Origin: UBA7803 sp041686955
GTDB lineage: Bacteria > Pseudomonadota > Gammaproteobacteria > Pseudomonadales > Azotimanducaceae
Direction of reading: 5' to 3'
NCBI GenBank assembly: GCA_041686955.1
Contig: JAWLCV010000004.1
Coordinates: forward strand, 1 to 64,000
Length of the DNA stretch: 64,000 nt
Below, piece by piece: positions 52,200-59,669 of the stretch. Below the pieces are notes generated by a model that saw only the letters and a program-made list of their open reading frames with translations, searched no databases and was not told the DNA's origin. Within the stretch, counting starts at the first letter, position 1, and the number at the start of each line of letters is the position of its first letter. A program made the position numbers and the translations under genes.

Positions 52200-53087
52200 A
52201 TGCACACGTCAGTCGAGCTACGCCGGATCGGCAAGGCCGATGCCGCCGAGCTGCACCGCCTGCGGCTGCAGGCACTTCGTGTTCGGCCGGACGCTTTCCT
52301 CGCGGATGCGGAGGACGAGGCCGCCCGCTCCGTCGAGGACGTGGCTGCGCGCGTCGACGAAACCGACGACAACCTGATCATTGGCGCCTTCGCGGATACG
52401 CGCCTGGTCGGCATGGGCGGGTTCCGCCGCGAGACCCGCCGGAAGCAGCGCCACCGGGCCGCCATATGGGGCATGTTCGTCGAACCCGAGTGGCAGGGCC
52501 GCGGGATCGGCGGACGACTGCTCGATGCGTTGATCACGCACGCCCGAAGCCAACCCGGGCTCGATCAGCTCATGCTCGGCGTCATCGTGGGCAACCACAC
52601 CGCCCGGGGCCTTTACATCTCCCGCGGCTTTCGGCCCTACGCCGTCGACCCGGCCGCCGTGCGGCTCGACGGCCGGGACTACGACGACGAGCTGATGGTT
52701 CTCTCGCTGGGTGAAACCGAAGCCCAGGCGCCTTCCGCCGGAAGTTCGCTCGCCGGCTTCATCATCGACTGCCGAGGGCCCGACCTCGACACGGCTTCCG
52801 CGTTCTGGTCCGCGGCCCTCCGCATGCCCGAGCGCGTGCTCCCCGGGGCCGAGGGGCGCACGTATCGCCGGCTGCTCGATCCCCGGGGACGCCTGCACGT
52901 GGAGGTGCAGCTCGTGGACCATGCGAGCGGCGTGCACCTCGACATCGAGGCCGACGACGTGGAGGCCGAGGTTCAGCGGCTCGAGGCGTTGGGCGCCGTT
53001 CGGCTTCGGGCCGTCAAGGGCTGGTGGGTGATGGAGGCGCCCACCGGCCAGCGCTTCTGCGTGGTGCCCCGCCAGCCGTCCGCCTGA
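52200..53087 (+). CDS. GNAT acetyltransferase fused to a glyoxalase/VOC domain
   Basis: A 295-residue fusion. Residues 1-170 form a GNAT domain with the acetyl-CoA loop (VEPEWQGRGIGGRLLDALIT) and the C-terminal NHTARGLYISRGFRPY. Residues about 180-295 form a VOC-like domain (FIIDCRGPDLDTASAFWSAA, HLDIEADDVEAEVQRLEALG and GWWVMEAPTGQRFCVV). One VOC module usually dimerises to make a metal site. No stop codon or start signal separates the parts. The function may be detoxification or resistance. Confidence 0.8.
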   Translation: MHTSVELRRIGKADAAELHRLRLQALRVRPDAFLADAEDEAARSVEDVAARVDETDDNLIIGAFADTRLVGMGGFRRETRRKQRHRAAIWGMFVEPEWQGRGIGGRLLDALITHARSQPGLDQLMLGVIVGNHTARGLYISRGFRPYAVDPAAVRLDGRDYDDELMVLSLGETEAQAPSAGSSLAGFIIDCRGPDLDTASAFWSAALRMPERVLPGAEGRTYRRLLDPRGRLHVEVQLVDHASGVHLDIEADDVEAEVQRLEALGAVRLRAVKGWWVMEAPTGQRFCVVPRQPSA

Positions 53088-53388
53088 GCCCCAAAAACCA
53101 GCCGACCGACCGCCACTCTTTGGTGCCCGCGGACCCGCGTCTGCACCTGCGCGGGGCTGCACGGGCACGTAGATGGGTCCGGTCGAGCGCGCTGCATTGG
53201 TGCGCGGAGCGCCGCGGGACGCCTCGTGAGCGCGACCCCGCCGCATACCCGCTCGCCATTACCGGGTCGTTAGAGTTGCCCCGGCCATCAAGAATCCTCG
53301 ATTCATCAGACGCCTAGCCGACGTGCGCACGATCCCGGACGGTAGAGGCCGCCTCGTCGCCAACGGGAGCAGCATTGGTGCGCCGGTT

Positions 53389-53402
53389 GGTGCGCGCGCA
53401 CC
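53389..53402. promoter_or_regulatory. 14-bp perfect palindrome, GGTGCGCGCGCACC
   Basis: Symmetric over 14 bases, centred about 28 bp upstream of the -24 element. It may be a regulator site or part of a stem. Position and symmetry only. Confidence 0.4.
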
Positions 53403-53422
53403 GTTCGGGTGCTTGTGTTGGC

Positions 53423-53438
53423 TGGCCTGGTTCCTGCA
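53423..53438 (+). promoter_or_regulatory. Candidate sigma-54 promoter of the amine-oxidase operon
   Basis: TGGCCTGGTTCCTGCA has GG at -24 and GC at -12 separated by exactly 10 bases, as in sigma-54 promoters (TGGCAC-N5-TTGCW). The -12 part reads CTGCA instead of TTGCA. It lies about 60 bp before the start codon. A homologous element precedes the second TonB receptor gene. Confidence 0.55.
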
Positions 53439-53499
53439 AACGTCGGGCGCCGATGTGTCCGGCGGGCGGACGCGCGAACTGATGAACAGCAGGAGAGCC

Positions 53500-55080
53500 A
53501 TGCCGAAACCGTTTTCCCGACGAGATTTTCTGAACTGGGTGGGAGCCGCCGGCGGATCCGCCGCCGTTTATCAGGCGAGCCTGGCCCTTGGACTTATACC
53601 CACCCGCGCCGAGGCGCATACGCCGCGCGTGAGTCTGCCGCCGGCGAGCGGGGCAGGCCGCCGCGTGGTGGTCCTCGGGGCGGGCATATCCGGCCTCGTG
53701 TGTGCCTACGAGCTCGAACGCGCCGGCTATGCGGTGACGGTGCTGGAAGCCGCCCGGCGAGTGGGCGGCCGCAACCTCACCGTGCGGAGCGGCGACGTGA
53801 TCGACGAGATGGGCAACCCCCAGGTATGCCGATTCGACGACCATCCGGACCTGTACTTCAACTGCGGCCCGGCGCGTATACCTGCGCATCACTCGCATCT
53901 GCTGAACTACTGCCGGGAGCTCGGCGTGGCGCTGGAGGTGTTCGTCAACGTCAACTACCACGCCTGGGTGCACGACAGCGGCGCATTCGGAGGCAAACCG
54001 GTGCGCCTGCGGCAGTACATGGCGGACGCCCGGGGATTCATGGCGGAGCTGCTGTCCAAGGCGGTGAACCGCCAGGCGTTCGACGCCCCCTTCGACGCCA
54101 ACGACGCGGAAAGGCTGATGGCATTTCTTCGGGCGTACGGCGATCTGGACGAGAACAACCTGTATCGCGGCTCAGCGCGGGCAGGATACGCCAGCGGCGG
54201 CATGGTGGAGGCACCGCAACTGCGCCAGCCCCTGGACTTCAGGGAGATTCTGCGCAGCGACTTCTGGCAGTACCGGATGCACTGGGGTGAGAGTGAGGAT
54301 CAGGCGGCGCCGCTGATGCAGGCCGTTGGCGGTAACGACCGTATCGTCGAGGGCTTCGTGCGGCACATCCGCAGCCCCATCCTCATCCATGCGCCGGTTC
54401 AGTCGATTCTGTTACGCGGCGACGGCGTGGAGGTGGTGTACACACGCGAAGGGCAGCTACAGAGCCTGCGGGCCGACTACTGCTTCAACTGTATCCCCAA
54501 GCATCTCCTCCATGGGATCCGCAACAATCTGCCGCGGGAGTATCTCGCGGCAATGACTCACGTGCAGCGCGGCAAGCTGTTCAAGATCGGCCTGCAGATG
54601 AAGGAGCGCTTCTGGGAGCGGGAGAACATCTACGGCGGCATCACCTGGACCGAAGCAGACATCGGGCAGCTCTGGTACCCCAGCCACGGAACCCACGGCG
54701 CCAAGGGCGTGATGCTCGGTGCCTACGTCTTCGGTGACGACGGCAACGACCGCTTCGCCCGGATGTCACCGGCACAGCGAATGGAAACGGCCATCCGCAG
54801 CGGTGAGCGTATCCATCCCGGGTACCGGGATTACGTCGAAAACGGCGTGAGCATCGCCTGGCATCGCATGAACCATCACATGGGCTGCAGCGACCACTGG
54901 ACCGAGGAGGCGCGGCGTCTGTACTACCGCACCCTGCAGCAGCCTGCCGGCGGGCGTCACTGGCTGATCGGCGACCAGGTGAGCTATCACCCCGGCTGGC
55001 AGGAGGGCGCCGTCAGCTCGGCGTTTCACGCCATGGCGGACCTGAATCGACGGGTGCAAAGCGGCGCGCAGCAGGTCTGA
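53500..55080 (+). CDS. Tat-exported flavin amine oxidase/dehydrogenase
   Basis: A 526-residue flavoprotein. It has a twin-arginine signal (SRRDFLNWVGAAGGSAA, Arg7-Arg8) for export of folded enzyme. The FAD motif GAGISGL is at residues 60-66, followed by ARRVGGRNLTVRSG. The C-terminus WLIGDQVSYHPGWQEGAVSS carries the aromatic and FAD-proximal residues of the monoamine-oxidase family. The family includes NicA2, whose relatives pass electrons to a cytochrome c rather than oxygen. The next gene, 29 bp on, is a diheme cytochrome c, which fits a dehydrogenase. An upstream ATG (53482) is possible; ATG 53500 follows CAGGAGAG. Confidence 0.85.
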   Translation: MPKPFSRRDFLNWVGAAGGSAAVYQASLALGLIPTRAEAHTPRVSLPPASGAGRRVVVLGAGISGLVCAYELERAGYAVTVLEAARRVGGRNLTVRSGDVIDEMGNPQVCRFDDHPDLYFNCGPARIPAHHSHLLNYCRELGVALEVFVNVNYHAWVHDSGAFGGKPVRLRQYMADARGFMAELLSKAVNRQAFDAPFDANDAERLMAFLRAYGDLDENNLYRGSARAGYASGGMVEAPQLRQPLDFREILRSDFWQYRMHWGESEDQAAPLMQAVGGNDRIVEGFVRHIRSPILIHAPVQSILLRGDGVEVVYTREGQLQSLRADYCFNCIPKHLLHGIRNNLPREYLAAMTHVQRGKLFKIGLQMKERFWERENIYGGITWTEADIGQLWYPSHGTHGAKGVMLGAYVFGDDGNDRFARMSPAQRMETAIRSGERIHPGYRDYVENGVSIAWHRMNHHMGCSDHWTEEARRLYYRTLQQPAGGRHWLIGDQVSYHPGWQEGAVSSAFHAMADLNRRVQSGAQQV

Positions 55081-55109
55081 TCCTCAATCATCTGGAAACC
55101 GGAAAGCCC

Positions 55110-56273
55110 ATGATCCGAAACAAGCTCCATTGGCTGCTGCTGGCCGTTGCCGGCAGCCACGGCGCCCATGCCGGCGCCGATCCTGCTCCCGTGCGGGTCA
55201 CTGCGCCCGAGACCCTGACGTACTGCACGGTGTGCCACGGCGTGGAGCTCACCGGCAACGCGGCCGTGGACGCGCCCTCCCTGGCGGGGCTGCCCGACTG
55301 GTATCTGGAACGGCAGATGCGGGCGTTCCGGGAGGGTTGGCGCGGCACCCACGCAGATGACCCGAGCGGAATGGAGATGCGGCCCCAGGCGCAGGTCCTC
55401 ACTGCGGATCAGTTGCAGGCGGCGATTCGCTTCGCGGCATCCATTCCCGCCAGAACTGCGCCCGTGACCCTGACCGGCGACGTTCGGCGCGGGGAAGCAC
55501 TGTACGATTCGTGCGCCGCGTGCCACGGCACCCGGGGCGAGGGCAACGCCGCGCTCCTGGCGCCGCCCCTCGCGCCTCAGAGCGACTGGTACCTGGCGCG
55601 CCAGCTCGAACGCTTCCGGGCCGGCGTGCGCGGCAGTGCGCCCGGCGATGAACAGGGTGCGCTGATGCGCGCCTCCGCCGCAACCCTGCCCGACGACCAG
55701 GCCATTCGTGACGTGGTGGCCTACGTGAAGACCCTGCAGCCCAACGAAGGAGAACCGAGCATGAATAAAGCGGCCGTTGTCACCGCACTGACCCTGGGCA
55801 TCGCGACCGCCGCCACCGGCACGGTCTCGGCGGACGTGATACGTCACCCGCTGCCGGACAGCGACTTCCCGATCGCGCAGGCGGTGGAAGTGCCCGCCGA
55901 CGTCACCCTGCTCTACCACAGCGGCACGACGCCATCGCCGGCCGACCCGAAAGCGCCGAGATTCAGCGAGGAATTCTGGGGCGACACCGAGGCCCAGGCC
56001 AACTCCGTGCTGAGCAAGATCGAGCAATCTCTCGCGGCCAAGGGCTCGAGCCTCGCTGACGTGGTGAAGATGGTGGTGTTCCTCGTGGGGGTACCCGAAA
56101 AGCACGGCGCCATGGATTTCGATGGCTTCATGCGCGCCTACACGCGCTACTTCGGAACCGAGGAGCAGCCGAACCTCCCCGCGCGATCGGCCGTCCAGGT
56201 GGCGGGCCTCGCAGCGCCCGGCATGCTGGTAGAGGTGGAAGTCGTGGCCGTGCGGCCCGGAACGCGCTCCTGA
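55110..56273 (+). CDS. Diheme cytochrome c fused in frame to an exported RidA-family domain
   Basis: One 387-codon frame. The N-terminal signal peptide (MIRNKLHWLLLAVAGSHG) is followed by two class-I cytochrome c domains with heme motifs CTVCH (Cys39, Cys42, His43) and CAACH (Cys135, Cys138, His139). At residue 218 a second signal-like sequence begins (MNKAAVVTALTLGIATAATG), then a RidA domain with NLPARSAVQVAGLAAPG carrying the conserved Arg for imine hydrolysis. An AAGGAG lies 8 bases before the internal ATG 55761, so RidA may also be made alone. Together with the amine oxidase it suggests electron transfer plus imine removal in the periplasm. No stop lies between the parts; whether this is a true fusion is open. 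Confidence 0.78.
   Translation: MIRNKLHWLLLAVAGSHGAHAGADPAPVRVTAPETLTYCTVCHGVELTGNAAVDAPSLAGLPDWYLERQMRAFREGWRGTHADDPSGMEMRPQAQVLTADQLQAAIRFAASIPARTAPVTLTGDVRRGEALYDSCAACHGTRGEGNAALLAPPLAPQSDWYLARQLERFRAGVRGSAPGDEQGALMRASAATLPDDQAIRDVVAYVKTLQPNEGEPSMNKAAVVTALTLGIATAATGTVSADVIRHPLPDSDFPIAQAVEVPADVTLLYHSGTTPSPADPKAPRFSEEFWGDTEAQANSVLSKIEQSLAAKGSSLADVVKMVVFLVGVPEKHGAMDFDGFMRAYTRYFGTEEQPNLPARSAVQVAGLAAPGMLVEVEVVAVRPGTRS
55747..55763 (+). promoter_or_regulatory. Internal ribosome-binding site and start codon for RidA
   Basis: AAGGAG (55747-55752), 8 bases, ATG (55761-55763) within the cytochrome c-RidA frame. The codons that follow spell a complete signal peptide. This supports an independent start for a periplasmic RidA. 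Confidence 0.65.
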
Positions 56274-56298
56274 TCATACCGGTCGGCTGTTGATCGGA

Positions 56299-56324
56299 AG
56301 CCGCCTTCGGGCGGCTTTTTTTTT
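56299..56324 (+). terminator. Rho-independent terminator of the amine-oxidase operon
   Basis: AGCCGCC, loop TTCG, GGCGGCT, with a run of nine T (56316-56324). It ends the amine oxidase/cytochrome/RidA unit 26 bp after the stop codon and separates it from the TonB receptor. Confidence 0.92.
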
Positions 56325-56651
56325 GGCTCTGCCCAAGGCGCCCCCCCGCTGAGAGTGCGACGTCGGTGCACGGCGATCTCCCGACGGTTGCTTTCGGTGC
56401 GCGTCGTTGGCGCCGATCCGCCCCAACGTAGGACCAATGGCGCGCTATTGGAGTGCATGCCTTCCGACGAGGACGGATCACCCACTGTGCCATCGCCGCA
56501 TATACGATTCGTTAGAACTGTCTCATCCAGGTATTTGCTGCGCTCACGCCCTTTCGGGCCGACCCATTCGGCGAGGAAATCACCTTCGCTGCCGGTGATC
56601 CGGCATGGCGCACGAAAGCGGCCGCTGCACCGTTTGTGTGCTTGTCGTACT

Positions 56652-56667
56652 TGGCCCGCATTCTGCA
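56652..56667 (+). promoter_or_regulatory. Candidate sigma-54 promoter of the TonB-receptor gene
   Basis: TGGCCCGCATTCTGCA has GG and GC separated by 10 bases, as at 53423-53438. About 43 bases around the two sites align (GCACCGTT...GTGCTTGT...TGGCC...CTGCAA). It lies about 87 bp before the start codon. Confidence 0.55.
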
Positions 56668-56753
56668 ATGGCTCCTCGCGAGCCTGCCCGAAGGCTGGCC
56701 GAAAACAAAGCCGATACCAGCGAGTCGAGAAGCATCACGATGGAGATAGTGAC

Positions 56754-59462
56754 ATGAGTACGACGAAGCCCCGCGTCGCCCGCCTTGGCCTGGCGGCGGC
56801 GCTGATCACCACGCCGGTTGCGGGCGTGACCGCCAGCCCCCGGGCCGAGGCCAGCGACGACGTGATCGAAGAGGTCATTTCGATAGGAACCCGCACGGCC
56901 GGGCGTACTGCCCTCGATACCGCAGTTCCCGTGGACGTGTTCCAGCCCGAGCAGCTCGAGAGCGTGAACTCGTCCGACCTGACGGACGTGATCGCCACCC
57001 TGGTGCCATCCTTCAACGTAGGCCGGCAGCCGATATCCGACGGCGCGACCTTCATCCGGCCTCCCCAGCTCCGCGGGCTCGACTCCGACAAATCGCTGGT
57101 GCTCGTGAACGGGAAGCGTCGCCACCGCGCCGCTCTGGTCGTGCTGGGCGGGTTCGGTTCCCACGGCCCGGATCTCGGTACCATCCCCACCATCGCCCTG
57201 GATCAGGTGGAAGTCCTGCGCGACGGCGCGTCAGCCCAATACGGCTCCGACGCCATCGCAGGCGTGCTGAATTTCAGGCTTCGCGAGGACGCCGAGGGCC
57301 TGGAGGTGCGCAGCCGTTACGGCGAATACGCGGAGGGCGACGGCGACGATCTGCAGGTGGAGGTCAACTGGGGGCTGCCCCTCGGCGACCGGGGATTTCT
57401 CAACCTGAGCGCGCAGATCGCCGACGCGGAGATGACCAATCGATCCCGCCCCTACGAGATCCCCATCGGCTCGAGCGGGCTCACTGCCGCTGAAGCCGTG
57501 CACAGCGAGATGGTCGGGACCGATGGACGCACCTACTACGGGCCGGATGCCTATACCTACACCTACGCCGACGACGGCACTCTGCTGCAGGTACTGCCGG
57601 GGTCCGATGGTGTTCCCGACGACCTGGATACCCGTTACCGTGACGCGCACGAGAGCCCGGAGCAGCTCTGGGGTCAGCCCGAGCGCGAGCAACGGATGGT
57701 CTTCGTCAACGCCGGCTACGAGCTGGGAGACGGTGCGAGGCTCTACGCCTTCGGCAATTATTCGACCAAGGACCAGACAGGGGGCTTCTACTACCGCCGT
57801 GCCGGCGTGGCGCAGCTCTCCCCGCTGCGGACAGCGGACGGCTCCATCTGGGACCCGCGCCGGGAGCTGTTCCCCGCCGGATTCCGGCCCATGTTCAGCG
57901 GCGAGGTGGAGGACTACAGCGCCGTCGCCGGTGTGGAAGGCCTGCTCGGCAGCGGCTGGACGTACGATGTCTCGGCGCGCTACGGCTACAGCGACATCAA
58001 CTACTTCCTCGAGAATACTCTGAATCCGGCGATGGGACCGGACACACCCACCAGCTTCGAGGTGGGCACCCTCGCATCCGACGAACTGGCGCTCAACGCG
58101 GACTTCAGCTACGCGCTGGATGTTGGCCTGTTCAGCCCGCTCAACGTCGCGTTCGGCTTCGAGTACCGGGAGGAAGGCTACGAGATCGGTCAGGGCGACG
58201 AGGCCGGTCGAACCGTCGGCCCCTACGCCCAGATGGATCCGTGGAACTTCAATACCACGGCAGACGAAGTGGCCGCCGACGGGCGCCCGGTGGGCTGCTA
58301 CATTCCCGGACTCGAGACGCCCGGTACCCCGTGCGCGGCGGGGGACCCCATCTTCAACGCGGTGGCCATCGGGTCCAACGGCATGCCCGGGTTCGTCAAC
58401 GAGGTCGACTACGAGCGCGATAGCCGGGCGGCGTACCTGGACGTGGAAGCGGACGTCACCGACCGCTGGCTGCTGAGCTCGGCGATTCGCTACGAGAAGT
58501 TCTCGGATTTCGGCGACACCGGCAACTGGAAGCTGGCCACGCGCTACAACCTCCTGGAAAACCTGTCGGTGCGCGCCTCGCTGGGCACCGGCTTCCGGGC
58601 GCCCACTCCCGGTCAGATCGCGACGCAAAGCGTCTCCACCACCATATCCGACACGGGCATTCCGGAGTCGTCGGGCATCTACCCGGCCTGGAATCCGGTG
58701 GCCGCGTTCTTCGGCGCCGAGGAACTGGCGCCGGAGGAATCGTTCTCCTACACCTTCGGCATCACGGCAACCCCGACAGATGCGCTCACGTTCACGGTCG
58801 ACGCCTACAACATCGACCTGAAGGACCGCATCGTGATCTCGTCGGACTTCCGCCCGGACGGCCTCACCGCGGAACGCTACCAGCAGCTTCTGGAGGCGTC
58901 CGGCGGCATCGGTGACGTGGCCCAGGTGTCCTTCTTCACCAACGATCTCGACACCAGGACCCGGGGTATCGACGTGGTGGCGGAATACGACATCGAGTCC
59001 CGGTTCGGGCTCTCCACCCTGTCGGCGGCGCTCAATCACAACCAGACCGAGATCACCAAGCGACCGCTGCGCACCCTGGCGGACGGCAGCACGGGCTACT
59101 TCGTGGACGACCAGGACGTGTTCAACGAGGAGAACGGCCTTCCCAGCGTGCGCGGCAACGTCGCCCTTCGTCACGGAGTGGACAAGTGGGATCTCATGGT
59201 GCGCGCCAACTACTACGGTGAGTCCGAGTGGTCCGACGGCGTGAACACCCAGACCTTCAGCGACGAAATTCTCGTGGACCTGGAGGCGACCTACCGGTTC
59301 ACCCCGAAGTTCAGCACCACGCTGGGCGGTCAGAATATCTTCGACAGCTATCCGGATCCCGCCGAGACCGCTGACGTGTGCTGCGGTCAGATCTACTCCG
59401 GCACCTCGGTGGTGCCCTGGATGGGCGCGTTCTACTTCCTGCGGGCGAACCTGCACCTGTAG
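56754..59462 (+). CDS. TonB-dependent outer-membrane receptor
   Basis: A 902-residue receptor. The signal peptide (LGLAAALITTPVAGVTA) leads into a plug (DVIEEVISIGTRTAGRTALD; FIRPPQLRGLDSDKSLVLVN, GASAQYGSDAIAGVLNF) and a barrel whose last residues are FYFLRANLHL. Two loops have paired cysteines (GCYIPGLETPGTPCAAG, DVCCGQ). I chose the ATG at 56754 because the preceding frame lacks coding character. The upstream promoter pairs it with the amine-oxidase operon, so its cargo may be the amine substrate. Confidence 0.88.
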   Translation: MSTTKPRVARLGLAAALITTPVAGVTASPRAEASDDVIEEVISIGTRTAGRTALDTAVPVDVFQPEQLESVNSSDLTDVIATLVPSFNVGRQPISDGATFIRPPQLRGLDSDKSLVLVNGKRRHRAALVVLGGFGSHGPDLGTIPTIALDQVEVLRDGASAQYGSDAIAGVLNFRLREDAEGLEVRSRYGEYAEGDGDDLQVEVNWGLPLGDRGFLNLSAQIADAEMTNRSRPYEIPIGSSGLTAAEAVHSEMVGTDGRTYYGPDAYTYTYADDGTLLQVLPGSDGVPDDLDTRYRDAHESPEQLWGQPEREQRMVFVNAGYELGDGARLYAFGNYSTKDQTGGFYYRRAGVAQLSPLRTADGSIWDPRRELFPAGFRPMFSGEVEDYSAVAGVEGLLGSGWTYDVSARYGYSDINYFLENTLNPAMGPDTPTSFEVGTLASDELALNADFSYALDVGLFSPLNVAFGFEYREEGYEIGQGDEAGRTVGPYAQMDPWNFNTTADEVAADGRPVGCYIPGLETPGTPCAAGDPIFNAVAIGSNGMPGFVNEVDYERDSRAAYLDVEADVTDRWLLSSAIRYEKFSDFGDTGNWKLATRYNLLENLSVRASLGTGFRAPTPGQIATQSVSTTISDTGIPESSGIYPAWNPVAAFFGAEELAPEESFSYTFGITATPTDALTFTVDAYNIDLKDRIVISSDFRPDGLTAERYQQLLEASGGIGDVAQVSFFTNDLDTRTRGIDVVAEYDIESRFGLSTLSAALNHNQTEITKRPLRTLADGSTGYFVDDQDVFNEENGLPSVRGNVALRHGVDKWDLMVRANYYGESEWSDGVNTQTFSDEILVDLEATYRFTPKFSTTLGGQNIFDSYPDPAETADVCCGQIYSGTSVVPWMGAFYFLRANLHL

Positions 59463-59582
59463 CGCGCTCCACGGTGACGGGAAGGGGCGGGCACCGCCGG
59501 CGGCGGGCTCGACCCCGACCCTTTCCGCAATCACCCCGCCCGCCGATCCGCCCCCCCTGCCCCACCCCGGTATGTAAGAAGG

Positions 59583-59610
59583 TTGCGAACGGTCTGTTAC
59601 CGGAGATAAT
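59583..59610 (+). promoter_or_regulatory. Predicted sigma-70 promoter of the third TonB receptor
   Basis: TTGCGA (59583-59588), 16 bases, GATAAT (59605-59610), a 4/6 and 5/6 match to TTGACA/TATAAT. The gene starts 60 bp downstream, preceded by GGGGAGAGA. No -24/-12 element like the two upstream was found. Confidence 0.45.
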
Positions 59611-59669
59611 GAGGGTTCCCAAGTCCTCGGCATCGGGGTTGGGCGTGACAATCAAGGGGAGAGAGATCT

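Larger units (their letters stand above)
53088..53499 (+). promoter_or_regulatory. Regulatory region of the amine-oxidase operon
   Basis: 412 bp with no gene of its own. It contains GGTGCGCGCGCACC (14-bp perfect palindrome, 53389-53402), a TCGTTAGA box at 53267-53274, GCGCGCT(GC)ATTGG further up, and the -24/-12 element at 53423-53438. The same boxes, in the same order and close spacing, occur before the TonB receptor at 56274-56753. No strong -35/-10 promoter was seen. Confidence 0.6.
56274..56753 (+). promoter_or_regulatory. Terminator and regulatory region of the TonB-receptor gene
   Basis: 480 bp with no gene of its own, although an open frame runs through from 56355. After a strong hairpin terminator it repeats the boxes of 53088-53499: GCGCGCTATTGG, TCGTTAGA at 56509-56516, GCACCGTTTGTGTGCTTGT and the -24/-12 element. 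This suggests the two regions derive from one duplicated regulatory segment. Confidence 0.6.

Noticed and set aside
53323..53499. N-terminal extension of the amine oxidase
   Set aside because: It would lie over the promoter element; the Tat signal begins at 53500 behind a ribosome-binding site.
56355..56753. N-terminal extension of the TonB receptor (open frame from 56355)
   Set aside because: The stretch holds the regulatory boxes, and the receptor signal peptide starts cleanly at 56754.
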